In this document: piece by piece, positions 1 to 12,532 of the stretch | Position numbering within the stretch: the stretch's first letter is position 1 | Layout: the number at the start of each line of letters is the position of its first letter | DNA from: Leptoclinus maculatus | Taxonomy: Eukaryota; Chordata; Actinopteri; Perciformes; Stichaeidae | Reading direction: 5' to 3' | NCBI GenBank assembly: GCA_032191485.1 | Contig: JAVDOI010000072.1 | Coordinates: forward strand, 212,001-276,000 | DNA length: 64,000 nt | The notes under the pieces: model-generated | The model's database searches: none | What the model was told of the DNA's origin: nothing | The model's input: only the letters and a program-made list of their open reading frames with translations | Position numbers and translations under genes: made by a program

Positions 1-834
1 TTGTTTTCATTGAATTCATATCCACATGTTGAAGTTCTTCTATCAATTGACACGTGGAGATCTTTGTCACGCCAGAGCGTGCATACCACAAATTGCACGA
101 CCACGTTGCTGGTTGTGTGTGTGTGTGCGTTTGTGCGGCCTGTATGTCTTAAAACTCAGCTGGCTGGCAGAATAAGCCATCCGTCAGCCTATTGTGTAGT
201 AATAGCGCCTCGTATTCTCCCCCATATTACACCGAATGGACAATTACAGCCGGGCCTATAGCCGCGACTAGCTGGCACCGCACAGGGCCCCATATGTGGA
301 ATGAAACATCAGTCGCAATTACATTTGTGTGTCTTTCTCATCCATCCTGCCCCTGACTCCCTCACCCCCCACCCACTTCCTCCCACCCCCCACCCCCCCC
401 CTTCTCATCTGCCACGAGGCGAATTAAGAGCCTCTCTATCGTGACCCAAATGAGAGAGCTCTTATTTATTTGCAATAAACTCTCCCCCATTATCTCCCCT
501 GCTTCCCCTCTTCGCTCCACTCTGGAAACATGGCGACAAAAAAAAAAAGAAATGTAAAAGACCATCTGAATCCCTCTGGAAGATTATTTTGTCTACAAAC
601 GCCGTCCGTTATTATTAGTTTGAAGACTAAAATGAATGGTTTAAACGGACATTTTTCCACCGTGGTCCCGGTCCTTCTATCTTCCTCCACCACATCCCCG
701 AATTCCCCTCCCTCTCTCCTCCCCACCTCCCTCCACCGTCCACAGATGGGTGTGTTTCCCTCTGCAAGCAGCAAATAGGCCAGGAATGAAAATGCCATAT
801 TTAATATAAAAAGGTGGTCCTCTCTTACTTACTG

Positions 835-835
<1 letters not shown>

Positions 836-888
<53 letters not shown>
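836..888. repeat. (CA)n microsatellite
   Basis: About 26 uninterrupted CA units. Confidence 0.95.
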
Positions 889-891
<3 letters not shown>

Positions 892-2421
892 AGCCACCCC
901 AGTAAGACAAAGAGTCTTTGGATGAGCCTCTCCCATTTCCCGTCCCATTATCTGTTTTCTAAAACTCAATAATTGAACTCTTCCATTGGAATACATCATC
1001 CGCCCTACTACCACAAAGCCCCATTGAATGAACTTCTCTCCCTGGCTATTGTGCTTGAGCGTGACATGTATTTTCCTTTTTTTTCTACCCCCCCCCCCCC
1101 TCTATCAGATATGCTGTATTACTAGCATGGTATTTGTCCAGGCAGCAAATGACTGCAATTTTGCTGCTATTCAGTGTCCCGTAAGAGGCCTGTGCCTGGT
1201 AATGGTAGCATTATAATAGTTATCAGACACAGGTTACTATCATCATGCTATGAATCCGCCATAGGCCATTGTGTCCCACTGTACGTCGGAGTGACACAGG
1301 AGGAGGAGGTGTACAATGTGAGGATGAAATGGGGGGGATAACGGGCATCTAGTTCAGTGATGTGCTGTTATGAAAGCTGTCTATGTGTAAACCTTTTATA
1401 AGTAATGTCACATGAGGAACGTATACATCTCTACAACAAAAGGCAAAAGGAAAAATTGCAAAGCCAGAAAATAATCCTCCAGAAAGTTTTCAACCCGTGT
1501 CATTTTCCTGTATTGCACGTGCGTTCTGATAAAAATGCTTGCTGCACACGTAGACGAGGCCGGTTCTAGGCACGGGCAAGGACGGGCCGATGCCGAGCTT
1601 CCTCGGAGAGAGTATGTAGGTGTGGAGTATATCAAAAGAGAATAAAAGGGCGAGGAAAGATGCCTCCCAACATGTTCTGCCAGCTATCTACAGACTGCGT
1701 AGGCTAAAGGGCACAAGAAGACTTATTGTCCGATACAATAATTCACTTCATGTTAACTTCTCTTACTGCCCCTCCCCCATCCCATTCAAAGCAGTTCTAG
1801 AGCCCACGTGTCAGGATCCCCCAGTTTTCCCATTCTTCCTGCTGATGCCTCACTTTTGTCTTTTAAGAAGCTCAGTTTTTCGTTTCGGCGGCTTATAAAA
1901 ACGTAGCTCTGGGTTCTTTACCCTGTTGGTGGAGAGGGATGAGTTGTTTTCCCCTCCGGTGTGGGCGGGACTTAAATGCGCTCCGTCTCTATCGTTGTAG
2001 AGATGTTTCAGCCTTAGAAGACTTGAGCTGCGCTAGTATACTAATATGTCACCTGATGGAAGCACATATACCAACATACACATTAGTGTCTGATTAATCG
2101 TGCAGCAGTTGTTCAGGCAAAGGACATGAAAAGAAAACAAGAAAACAATAAAAAAGGGGAAGAGTTTCCTCTTTGAAGGTTTCTCCACTGCTGCGCCTGC
2201 AGCTGCCATTAGAATTCACCCTCACCACCTTCCTGCTCCCGGTGTGCCCCCTGCCTCTGCAGTGTTATTGATGTCGTACTTCACCTGGCTGAGGCTGCTG
2301 CTGGTGGTGCGTGCGTGTGCATGTCTTGGGTGGTCAGCGATGTATTTAAGTATTTAACAACTGCCCCAGAAAAACTTGTCTCAGACTCTCAATTTGGTCC
2401 AAAATTTTGACTTTCTCGCTG

Positions 2422-2529
<108 letters not shown>

Positions 2530-3622
2530 CTGAGGCGGTTTTATGTCTGCCAATCCGTCTGTCACCAGCAAAACCGCTTCCGGCAAGTTGAGATAAAACA
2601 CATGGATGCTGATAGACTGGTGATTTTTGAGATTTAAGAGAGTACGCCCGAGTGTGCACAGGTATGATTAAAGCCTTTCAATATTGCCCGCTTTATGGAT
2701 AATTCCCCGACGAGTGTTCTACAACCTGGGTGAAATTCGGGGTAACTCTTCCTGATAATCGTGCAGACAGATGGCGGACGGTGAAAGTGCACGCATCGGC
2801 AGAACACGCGTCTGTTTAATGACGAGTGCAAACTATCTGTGGAAATGAATTTGTGAAACGATGATTCCTCTCAGCCTCCCCTCCCTTATGTTCGTGTACT
2901 TCTGCACTCGGAAGTTTAAGAGGCAGGTACATTTGGACTGTTGCACTGTTTGATGTCCTTGTTAATACCCAAGTTCTCCGATTTCCCCGAAGACATCATT
3001 AAAGTTTCATCTTATCTTAGTCATGCAGACACACAGATGGCAGCCGGTAGAGATTTGAACAAAAGGAGTAACCCTCGATGCTTATCTCGATGCTGTTGTG
3101 GACAATAGAATGTTCTTTGCAAGGGAGTCACTGATACTAAGCAAACGTAGTCCTTTTATGTTCTGATAGGATTCTTATGTTCTAGTCTACCATCTGTAAG
3201 TTTCAGTGTGAAAAACTACAAAAAAGTTATTGAAGATTAAGTATTGCCTTTGCTACATTTTTGACAGCTGGAAGGTAATATGAAGAAGATGTTGTTGTTA
3301 TTCATTTACAAAGTTTCAAGGGATATCCTAGGTAGACATTTGTGATAGTGAATTCTAAGCAAGACGAAATAGGTTCATAGCTTCATTAAAAGGCCTTAAA
3401 GGGACACTTTTATTTTATCATCCATACATTTGGGGGACTTTCAGGAGACATGAACGGTCAAAAAAGAGGCAGAGATTCGTTGACTTTCGGTCCTGAGTAT
3501 GTGTCTCCAAAAAACGCTCGATCAAACACTTTTTTCTGCAAATTTATCTTTAATTTATGTAACAGGCTTTCAAACGCCGTGCCCCTCAATCGTAACACAG
3601 GCTTTTAATTAACAAGACTAAT

Positions 3623-3963
3623 ACTTTACAGCCATGCTTGCAGCTCTGTGAGGCTTTGAGCTAAATGCTAAACATCAACATGCTAATATGCTCACAGTGA
3701 TGGTGCTAACATATGTATGATGATCGGCTTATTAAGAGGTTTACCCTGTTCTTATTTCTAATGCTAATGTAGCACTAAACACAAAGTACAGCTGAATATG
3801 AATGGAATGCCATTCGTTTTGCAAGTATTTGGTCATAAACCAAAGTGTTGGACACATTTAGATTTTAACCTGATGATGGCGCTAAATGAAAAGTTATGGG
3901 ATCATAAAGTTCTTAAAATTCATCACGAAGAGGACAAGAGAGTTTGTACCAAATGTAATGTCA
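3623..3963 (+). repeat. Dispersed teleost repeat, family 1
   Basis: Recognised by GGCTTTGAGCTAAATGCTAA, CACTAAACACAAAGTACAGC, TATTTGGTCATAAACC and CCTGATGATGGCGCTAAATG in this order. The same family occurs inverted at 37922-38264. It has no open frame; class is unknown to me, non-autonomous DNA element likely. Confidence 0.7.
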
Positions 3964-4222
3964 AAAACAGAAAATGATCAATACATATCCCAAGAAAAAC
4001 ATTTAGATAATACATATATTATAAGTATATAAATTAGCAGGAGGCCCAGTCTGTTTTCCAGATATTTTACAGTTGTGAGCTATTTACTTTTTCTAGATTA
4101 TGTTTAGTATCTCTTGAATTAAACTGCTTGCTGGCATCAGTGTTCCCTGGTCCACTGGAGAACTGTGAGCAGTACTCAGTGTATCACAAAGAGATGTTTG
4201 TCACAGGGTGTAATCTGAACCC

Positions 4223-4248
4223 GTGTGTGTGTGTGTGTGTGTGTGTGT
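4223..4248. repeat. (GT)13 microsatellite
   Basis: Perfect array 250 bp before exon a. Confidence 0.93.
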
Positions 4249-4472
4249 TTACATGTGTTTGAACCTCTGCTTCTCCCCCTCTAGCTAGCCTCGTATGCAG
4301 CAGCGTGGAGCTATAAGCAGCACGTCCAGAGCTGTTTATCTCTGATAGTCACAGTGGGCTTGTTCCCTTTAATCTCATGTTCCAGGCGCAGGACACCTCC
4401 GGTAGATCCCGCGTTCACCAGACCTATACGGTTTAAGCTGTTTTGAAGGCGGTGTGCAATATTAACCAGACA

Positions 4473-4498
4473 TGTGTGTGTGTGTGTTTTATTTCCAG
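4473..4498 (+). promoter_or_regulatory. plxna1: (TG)7-T4 polypyrimidine acceptor of exon a
   Basis: Seven TG units run directly into TTTTATTTCCAG, so the splice acceptor of the PSI1 exon has a UG-repeat plus short U-tract layout. This arrangement is known to make CFTR exon 9 splicing inefficient through TDP-43 binding. An effect here is inference. Confidence 0.5.
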
Positions 4499-4599
4499 GT
4501 CACCCGTGTACCGGTGGAGAGCTGTGAGCAGTACAGCTCCTGTGGAGCCTGCCTGGGATCAGGGGACCCTCACTGTGGCTGGTGTGTGCTCCATAATGT
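4499..4599 (+). CDS. plxna1: plxna1 exon a: end of sema domain and start of PSI1
   Basis: 101 nt, entered in phase 0 and left in phase 2. It reads V-T-R-V-P-V-E-S-C and then the PSI core with cysteines at residues 9, 15, 18, 26 and 29, including the hallmark GDPHCGWCVLHN. Acceptor ..TTTTATTTCCAG at 4498 follows a (TG)7 run. The donor at 4600 is GTAAGT. The split codon at the end (GT|A, Val34) is completed by exon b. PSI1 is the small cystine-knot wedge that follows the seven-bladed sema propeller; no sema exon was found in the 4.5 kb upstream. Confidence 0.92.
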
Positions 4600-7500
4600 G
4601 TAAGTACATACATACTGCTCACTATGTTGTATTCTTGCAGTAATCTCCGTGGTTACATTAAATACGTGCTTTGCCGTTTATGATAATCAGTTACGGTGAC
4701 GGACAGAATTATGGAGATTCTATCAATTTCCGGCAACGGCCGCTGTCTGTCCGCCTGTCTGTCCGCCTGTCTGTCCGCCTGTCTGTCCGCCTGTCTGTCC
4801 ATTCATGTGACCGCGATGTCTCAGGAACACCTGGAGGAAAATGTCATTGAATTGGACTCAAGGATGATCTGATTATACGTATTAAAAGTGATGGAAGAAG
4901 AACATAAAAGGAGAGCTTGAGAGGGAAGTTCAAACCTTGCCGATATCTTCACCCTCACTGCTCGGAGTGGTCGTGCTCGTTGTGTTTCTGACATCAGAAA
5001 GTTGTGGTGGGAGGGGCTTCAAATGTTGTTTGACAATCTGACAAGCACACCGTTCGAGTCGTACTGACCCCTTTACACTCCGAGCAGCGTCGAGTTGGCC
5101 AATTAAAATCTCCTCAGGATTCTTTTTCTGGTCAGTAAATTGCCTTCCATTAACCTGTTCTGCTAATTCTGTCTGAGACACTTTGTGTCAATGCATTGAC
5201 CATTTTTAGCAAATTACAGTTATATAACACGGTTAGATTTAATGGGAAAGGTTCTGCTCCATCAGGGACGTCTCAGCGAATCAGAGATAAAACAAGGATT
5301 CTGTTGAGAAACCAAACAGAAACACACTGTACAATGCGGCCTGTTCTCGTTTTCAACTCGCCACACATGGCCAGGACTCCTTGGAGCCACTTTTTAACGC
5401 AGTGACTACACTTTGACATAACTTAGGCTTTAGCAAGAGAACTACTTGGTTAGGTTTAAATAAACAGTTGTGTTTTGGGTTATAATGAGTGGTTATTACG
5501 TAGGCTACTTAATTTGACGTGACTCAAGTTCAGTACCTTACATAACGAACTTACTAGGGCTCAGTATCGTTTAAATTATTACTAGTACCAATTCCAAAAA
5601 AGCTATCTATCAGAGAAAAGGCGATCTCCTGTGTTTCTTGACCCAACTTCCCCCCCCGTCCTCCCCTCACAGACTTTGTTCTGCTGGTAAACACACAGAA
5701 TCTCGGTAAAGTCATCGACGCCATAGGGTTGTCATGGACGTGTCATCAGGGTAATAGTGAGAAGCGTCAGGTCTTAAAGGCCACCATGCACACCTGTGTT
5801 TAAATGATTGGATGCTAGCAGTCAGCTGATGAATGAGCCACCGATGGTGACGCATGAATGAGCAGCCGGTGCCAATCAGCTAATGCAAGCTTGACTTCAG
5901 TGCTCTACCCGAGCTAGCGCTATGCCCCATTTGTTTCTCACTCTGCTTTGACTGTTTCTATCTGCCATAATGACAGACAGCCTTTGAATTATTTATAAGT
6001 CTTCTGTAAAAAAAACACAGACTCTGCATGAAACCCAGCATCCTGGAGCTGTTCAATAGATACTTCGGTTCAAACAACCTTGAATGTTAACTTTGTGAGG
6101 AAGGATTTTTGTTTTGCGGCTGATGCCACCTTTTGTCCAGATAACGTTACCCATGATACTAAGCAAAATGTTTCTAACCTAAACTATCAGTAAATAGGAT
6201 CAATGTGGAATCAGAATTTAATCGTACCTATGAGGTTTGTGATTGGAGATGTGACCGCGGTATGTCGTCCTCCTCCAGATGTTCGAGGAAGAATCGCTGC
6301 GACCGAGCAGAGGAGCCTCAGCGTTTCACCACCAGAGCGGAGCTGTGCGTCCGACTCTCCGTCCAACCCGACACCGTCTCCGTCACCATGTCGGAAGTGC
6401 AGGTACAGTGTGTTGGCGTGTCGGCGAATGTGTGTGTGTGTGTGTGTGTGTGTGTCGTTTGTGTGACGGGGGGTAACCAGTGAAGGAGAGAAAGATGGAC
6501 GGGACAAAGTGAGCAAGAGAAATGTGAAATTAGATCCAATATAGCTTGTTCAAGAGTCATTCCTGGCAATCTGTCCATCAGTTTGAGTTTGAGCTGAAAA
6601 GCCACATCTGAGCCGATGTTTCTGTCTTGCTTACTGCATCACTAATAAAGTAGATTGATTTAAATGTCATGTTGTCCCTCACCTTTCTCCTTTTCCTTCC
6701 TTCTCCTAGTTGTCACTTCAGACGCAGAATGTTCCCAGTCTGTCTGCCGGAGTGAACTGCTCCTTCGAGGACTATGTAGAGACAGAAGGACGCATCTATG
6801 GTGGACGGATCTTCTGCCTGTCCCCTTCTACAAAAGCCGTGTCCCCCATCACACGAGACCAAGGTAAGAAGAACAATATCCCAAGAAAACCAAAATACAG
6901 AGTGTGAGAAATCTGTGGAATTGTAAAATTATGGAGTGAACTTGAACTTTCTCAACTTTGCTCTCTGTGGGCTACCTGAAGAATATATATTCATTTTGTT
7001 AAGATTCAAAACCAGTAATATCTGTATGGTACCTCAAAGTGTGCCGAGTGTGAAATGAATAATTATAGTGTATAAGTGTTTAAAATCTGAATGATGAATA
7101 ATGTTACAGAGAGTGGTGTTGTTAGCAGTCACCAACCCCTTGCTTTTCAGCTAATCATGTAGCTAATCAGCTAGCCAGTTAGCTCCTGTTAGCTAAACCA
7201 ACAATGTCAGTTATTCTGAATCCCAATTCAGAATATGGCCAATAATTGAAGGCCACAGCTGTAATTAATCACAGCACAGACACAGTAACTAAACCTTGTT
7301 TCACTTTGTTGAGCCTTTCCTAGCCAGTTAGCTTGTTAGCCAGCTAGCTAGTTAGCCTCTGTGGCCTTGTTACGCTAGATAAATGAAAAGGACAGCCTTG
7401 AGAAGTTTGTTCTGTGTGTGTGTTCATTTAAAGACAATAGAACTACTATTATGTTGTTGTTGCGCTAGATAACAGGTGCTAACTAGCTAAGTCTGGTTGT

Positions 7501-10398
7501 AAATGTGGAGCTTGTTTGTTAAAGAGGCATGTGATTAACTGAAAGGTGAGAAGGACAGTGACAACACCACTGTCACAAAACAATTTATTCATATGACTAT
7601 TTACAATTATCAATCTATTTATCTAATATTGAACATGTTTGGGCTTCAAATATCTATCACAGTAAATTAGTCAACAATTGCACTTTCTCGAAAAAAAAAA
7701 TACAAAAAACTTAACTGACATTTCAGACGCTTAACAAACTTTTGTTTGTTGTGAAGTGAAGGTGACTTCAATTCATTGTGGGATTCTCGGCTGAGTGGTT
7801 CTGTTTGATGCTGCACAAATGTGAATTGTTTGCTTCATTCAGCCTGTTCGTTCAACTGTGTGAAACACGAGTCGCTCTGCTCTTTAACGGCATCCATTTC
7901 TTTGTGATTCTCATAATAAGAAACTGCTGACTCATAGAACTTACTGCACAAAACCCATACATGTAGATGGGCAGCTGAACCGCCTCCCCCACCGGGTAAC
8001 ATCTCTACCAAATTCCATTGATTCAGCTCCAGGCTTAACATGTCAGAATCAATGCCTGGGCACGATCCTGTATATGATAATATCAATTGTATACTACAGT
8101 AACAATAACTGATAATATGGTGTTTTTGGCTCTACGTAGGTGACCAACGTGTTATAAAGTTGTATCTGAAGTCGAAGGAGACGGGGAAGAAGTTTGCCAG
8201 CGTGGACTTTGTCTTCTACAACTGCAGCGTCCACCAATCGTAAGTGTTTTCTTTCAAATTAAAAAAAATTAAGAGTTTGCTGCTGAGTGTGAATGGAGGG
8301 GAATTAGAAGTTGATGAAAGGAGTGAGAAAGATTTTCTCAGCAAACCGACTGCAGGCTGGTGGAAAGCATTGATCAATAGAAGGGTGACTGTGGTTCTCT
8401 CCCAAAAGCAATAATGCTAAAATATTGGCCTGCAAATAACTCGTATAATGGAGAACCGAGAGAACGGCATGCAACCTTTGCTAATTCATTATTCAATGTA
8501 TTCAAGCTTTTTACAAATCAATTAGTTAATTAAATCTCAAGCAATAAAGGGACTACCGGTGAGTGAAATAATAAATCGATTCCTAACCATGCAAGACCCA
8601 GAAGGGCAGCCAAGCTTGGGAAGCTAAAACATGTCACTCGTGTTTCTTGGAAATTAATTGTCTCTAATTTTAGTACATTGGCTTTTCAGCACTGGTTTGA
8701 GAGCAAATTTAGTTTAGTGTTTTGTTTTTTTATATGCATGGCTGACCTTGTTGCGTAAGGAAAGAAGAGCAGGGAGAGAGACTGGAGAGACTACGTACAC
8801 GTTTTCTGAAGAGACTGTTCTAATTTGGTGTAGAAATTTGTCATTAATCAAAGTCAATATCATTTTTTTTACTTGAGTTGATGCAATATTATTTGTAGTT
8901 GTTAGAGCTGAAAAATTAATTGTTTTCTATCAAAACTGCAATTTCTAAGATTGCAATGTTCACAGTATGAAACCTTGAAGAGCTGTAGAGGTGATCGTTG
9001 ACTGTTGTTGGCTGCAAGGACAACACACAGCTGTAGCTAATAGCTAATTAACGTTAATTAGGTGAAGGGAAAACGGCTGTTGTCAGTATAATGTTAGCTG
9101 CTCTCTGCGTGCCGGTGCTGTTAATACTCCTCATAAGATGCTTTTTTTTCCTTTTTTTAAGAAACTTTATTGTGTTATTTTGATGTTTAAAGAGTTGGGA
9201 GGTGAACTGTTGTGAGTCTATAAGGTTAGCTGCTAGCTTGGCAGAGAAGAGCGAGAAGCAGAGCAGCAGGGAGATGGGCCTGATAATGAATGAAGAATGT
9301 GTTCTTAATTGACCTGCCTTGTTAAATAAAGGTTAAATGAAAATAAATACAATGTCATTCCCTAAATGACTCTTGGCTGCTGCTCTGAAGTCGCTGAGAT
9401 TCACTGTTACACGCACACTCTCACTCTCTCTCACTCACTCCAGTCTCCTCCACCTGGCACACACTCTCATCTCTCATTTAGGTATCTGCACTTTGTGTCG
9501 ATACACCTGAAATGAAAATGCATCCGCGGCATACTCGAAAGTGGATTTCTCTTACTCTTGCCAAGCGTAGATTGATGACTGCATTACTTCCTCCCCTAAT
9601 GTTTACATCATTTAAAATATCCTAAAATGAGAATACAATCCATTTTTGGGCCCCCCCCCCCCTTTTCTTTCTTCCCTTCTTTCTTTGGAGACGAGATGAA
9701 CGTATCTTCTCTTAAAGAAAATAATTGAAAAAAGTACTAACAATACTAGTCTCCAAAAATGTCTTTCCTGTGTGCATTTTTTTCAATGCATCCAATGAAC
9801 CATGAAGATTAAGAAAGTAGCTCAGCAATGCATTAAATCAACTATATGGACACGGAACTGAATTTAGACTCTGGTTCCTCTGTTAAGAACACTTCTCGGG
9901 CCAAAACACAGTTTATAACTCAAAACCACAAATCATGTCCATGACCTTCAATTCCTGAATCACCAGCGTTACAAGCGACTTGTGATGAGGAGGGTGAAGT
10001 GCACTTGTCCTGCTTTGGTTCCTTTTCATGCCACCATCCTTCCCTCTAGACCCCCCCGGCCCTCTTTTCCTCTGCTGCCTTCCCACCTTCCTCTTGTCTG
10101 CCTATTACGTTCTCCTCTCCCATCCCCTCTCTTTGCCCATCTCTCCCTCCCCCCGACCCCGACCCCTCTTTCCCCCTTTCCATCCCCCCACCACCTCCCT
10201 TTTCTTGCCCCTCTCTTGTTCATCAAGCCCATTTATTGCCTGCTCTCTGCTCCTGGCCCTGAATATATCTGCATAGTAATAGGCTGTTAATTAGCTCTAG
10301 CCGGGGCGCCTGTGTGGAGATCGTCATAATGGAGTGGGCTGAGAGAGAGCTCACCTGGGCCACTTGTCAGGGCCTCCAGGCCTTGTGCAGTGGCTTTG

Positions 10399-10443
<45 letters not shown>

Positions 10444-12501
10444 TATTCTGTTTGTTCCCTGTGAGCTCGAGAGCGCAAAGGATGTGTCAAAGTAAATGCA
10501 CCGTAGTGGATATTTATGCATATTTTTGTGGATGCATGAAGTGTATTTGTCATTTGTGTGTGTGTGTGTGTGTGTGTGTGCGTGCGTGTGTGTTTATACT
10601 CTGCTCCCCTGATTAACCAGCCCACCTAGCCCTCCTCTCACTCCTGCATAAACAGGCGGGCTGCTGTTTAAGCCTTTGATGTTGGCTCCGCTGGCCCCCA
10701 CAGGACTCTGCAGGACTGTAAGACTACAGTGCAGTTATCACCGCAGCAGCTGTAACGTAAACCCACATATTATACCCCCCCCCACCCCCCGCGCTGTCAC
10801 CTTTCGCCTCCGAATCTTTGACTCTGCCCTGCAGGAAGCCGTGCGCAGTGGGCCAGCGGCGTTCAGCGGCAGATAATGGAGTTCTCCTCGTGGGCGGGTG
10901 AAAGTGCAGCACGGTATCGACACTGATACACAAGCAGAGTAGCCCGCAGGCAAGCGCCGGCGGGTGGGGAGGTGGGGGAGGGGGGGGGGGGCTCTTGCGC
11001 AATTTCACACGGCCCCCGCTCGACCTGCTCAAAGGCGGATGCAGCACCTGCATCACCAGCCTCACACGCTCTCACGCAAACAGGTGCACGCACAGTCAGA
11101 AGGAGCGCACACAGACGGCACAGCAAATACAGCTGCAAGCTAGTTGCATACTGTGTTAGAAATTTGCATTTTAAAAAAAAAAGAATTTGAGGTTTGGAAT
11201 AGTTTAATTGAGCATGCAGGAGGAGGAATAATGCATCTTTAAAGAGAGACAAATGGGAGCTGGAGGGGAAGAGCGGATCAAGGAAGAAAAGTCCCGAGCT
11301 GGTGAAAAGACAGCCGAGAAGGAGGCATGAAGAGGGAAAGAGAGACGTAAAGCAGAGGATTGTGTCCATTGTGTCAGGAATAATGCGTCCCACTCAGCTA
11401 AAAGGTTAGCGCCGCAGCCTCGGGCCACCATGGCCATTACAATATGAAAGGGCTCCGAAATCTATGCGGTGACGAGAGGCACTTATGGGAGGGGACCGGC
11501 CCACGCTCGGGCCCCCCAGGCAGGGCTCTCACTTCCAGGCAGACCGTCCAGAGACCCATAACTACGTTATATATATATATATGCATATATATATATGCAT
11601 GCTGGCAGCTTTTGGGCTTATCTTGTTGGAACCAGTTCAAGGGTCAACTTTTCTGTGTTCACATGACAATTGGTTTGATTTTCGTGGCAAAAAGTTGTGT
11701 TGGTTTCAATTGTTCAATACGTGTGACCGGCTTTAATTAAACTGGGGGGGTTGAGACTTACTGCTGTTGGACGGCGTAACAAGATGCAATCATAATGTAT
11801 AATGACTCTAAGTCCCCGGTTGAGTGTCTTAACTTCTCATTTGGTTCCTGTTCTGTATAACTTAACGACGTATGCCTCATTTTATGGCCGCTCACTGTGG
11901 AGCTTTATTGGACAAAACACAAAGAGGGCTATTTATAGATCACGCAGCACAGCCGGTCTCATAACACCAAGAACAACTTTATTTATGTAGCACCTTTTAA
12001 AAAACAGAGTTTACAAAGTGCCAGCTCAGTAGATAACGACTGGATACTTCATTTGGATCGGCACTTTGGCCAGCGTTTAGATCCTTCCTCATTAGGAACA
12101 CAATTGCAGCTCTACCCCGTGACTCCATCCACATTGACCAGAACGAAACGAGCGCCGTCACGCACGTTTGCGCGGGGGCCATTGCTCGCGTATCAGCAGC
12201 TTTGTTCCATCGATCCGGCCGCGCCAGAAACAAAAGCTCGGAGAAGAGGAAAAGGCGTTTGACCTGGCTCTGTTGCCAAAGGCCTTGTTAAATAGCAGGG
12301 GGGGGGGGTATTGACTACATTGCAGCAACGCAGCCACTTACCCGAGCCAGCCGTCCAGGCATTGACAGCTCAACCGTGGGACAGGTCTCCACTGCCCAGG
12401 TGACCCAGAGGAACGCTACCATGTCAACACTGGCGATGGCTTGCTTGTGTGTGTGTGTGTGTGTGTACAGGTGCGTCTCAGTCTATGTGTGTGTGATACT
12501 G

Positions 12502-12532
<31 letters not shown>

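Noticed and set aside
7135..7480. Dense GCTAGC/AGCTAA words as a possible structured element
   Set aside because: Irregular spacing and no matching ends; kept only as a note in the intron description.
10863..11393. Minus-strand open frame of 176 codons
   Set aside because: Composition follows local GC-rich and C-rich repeats (polyproline stretches), no family resemblance.
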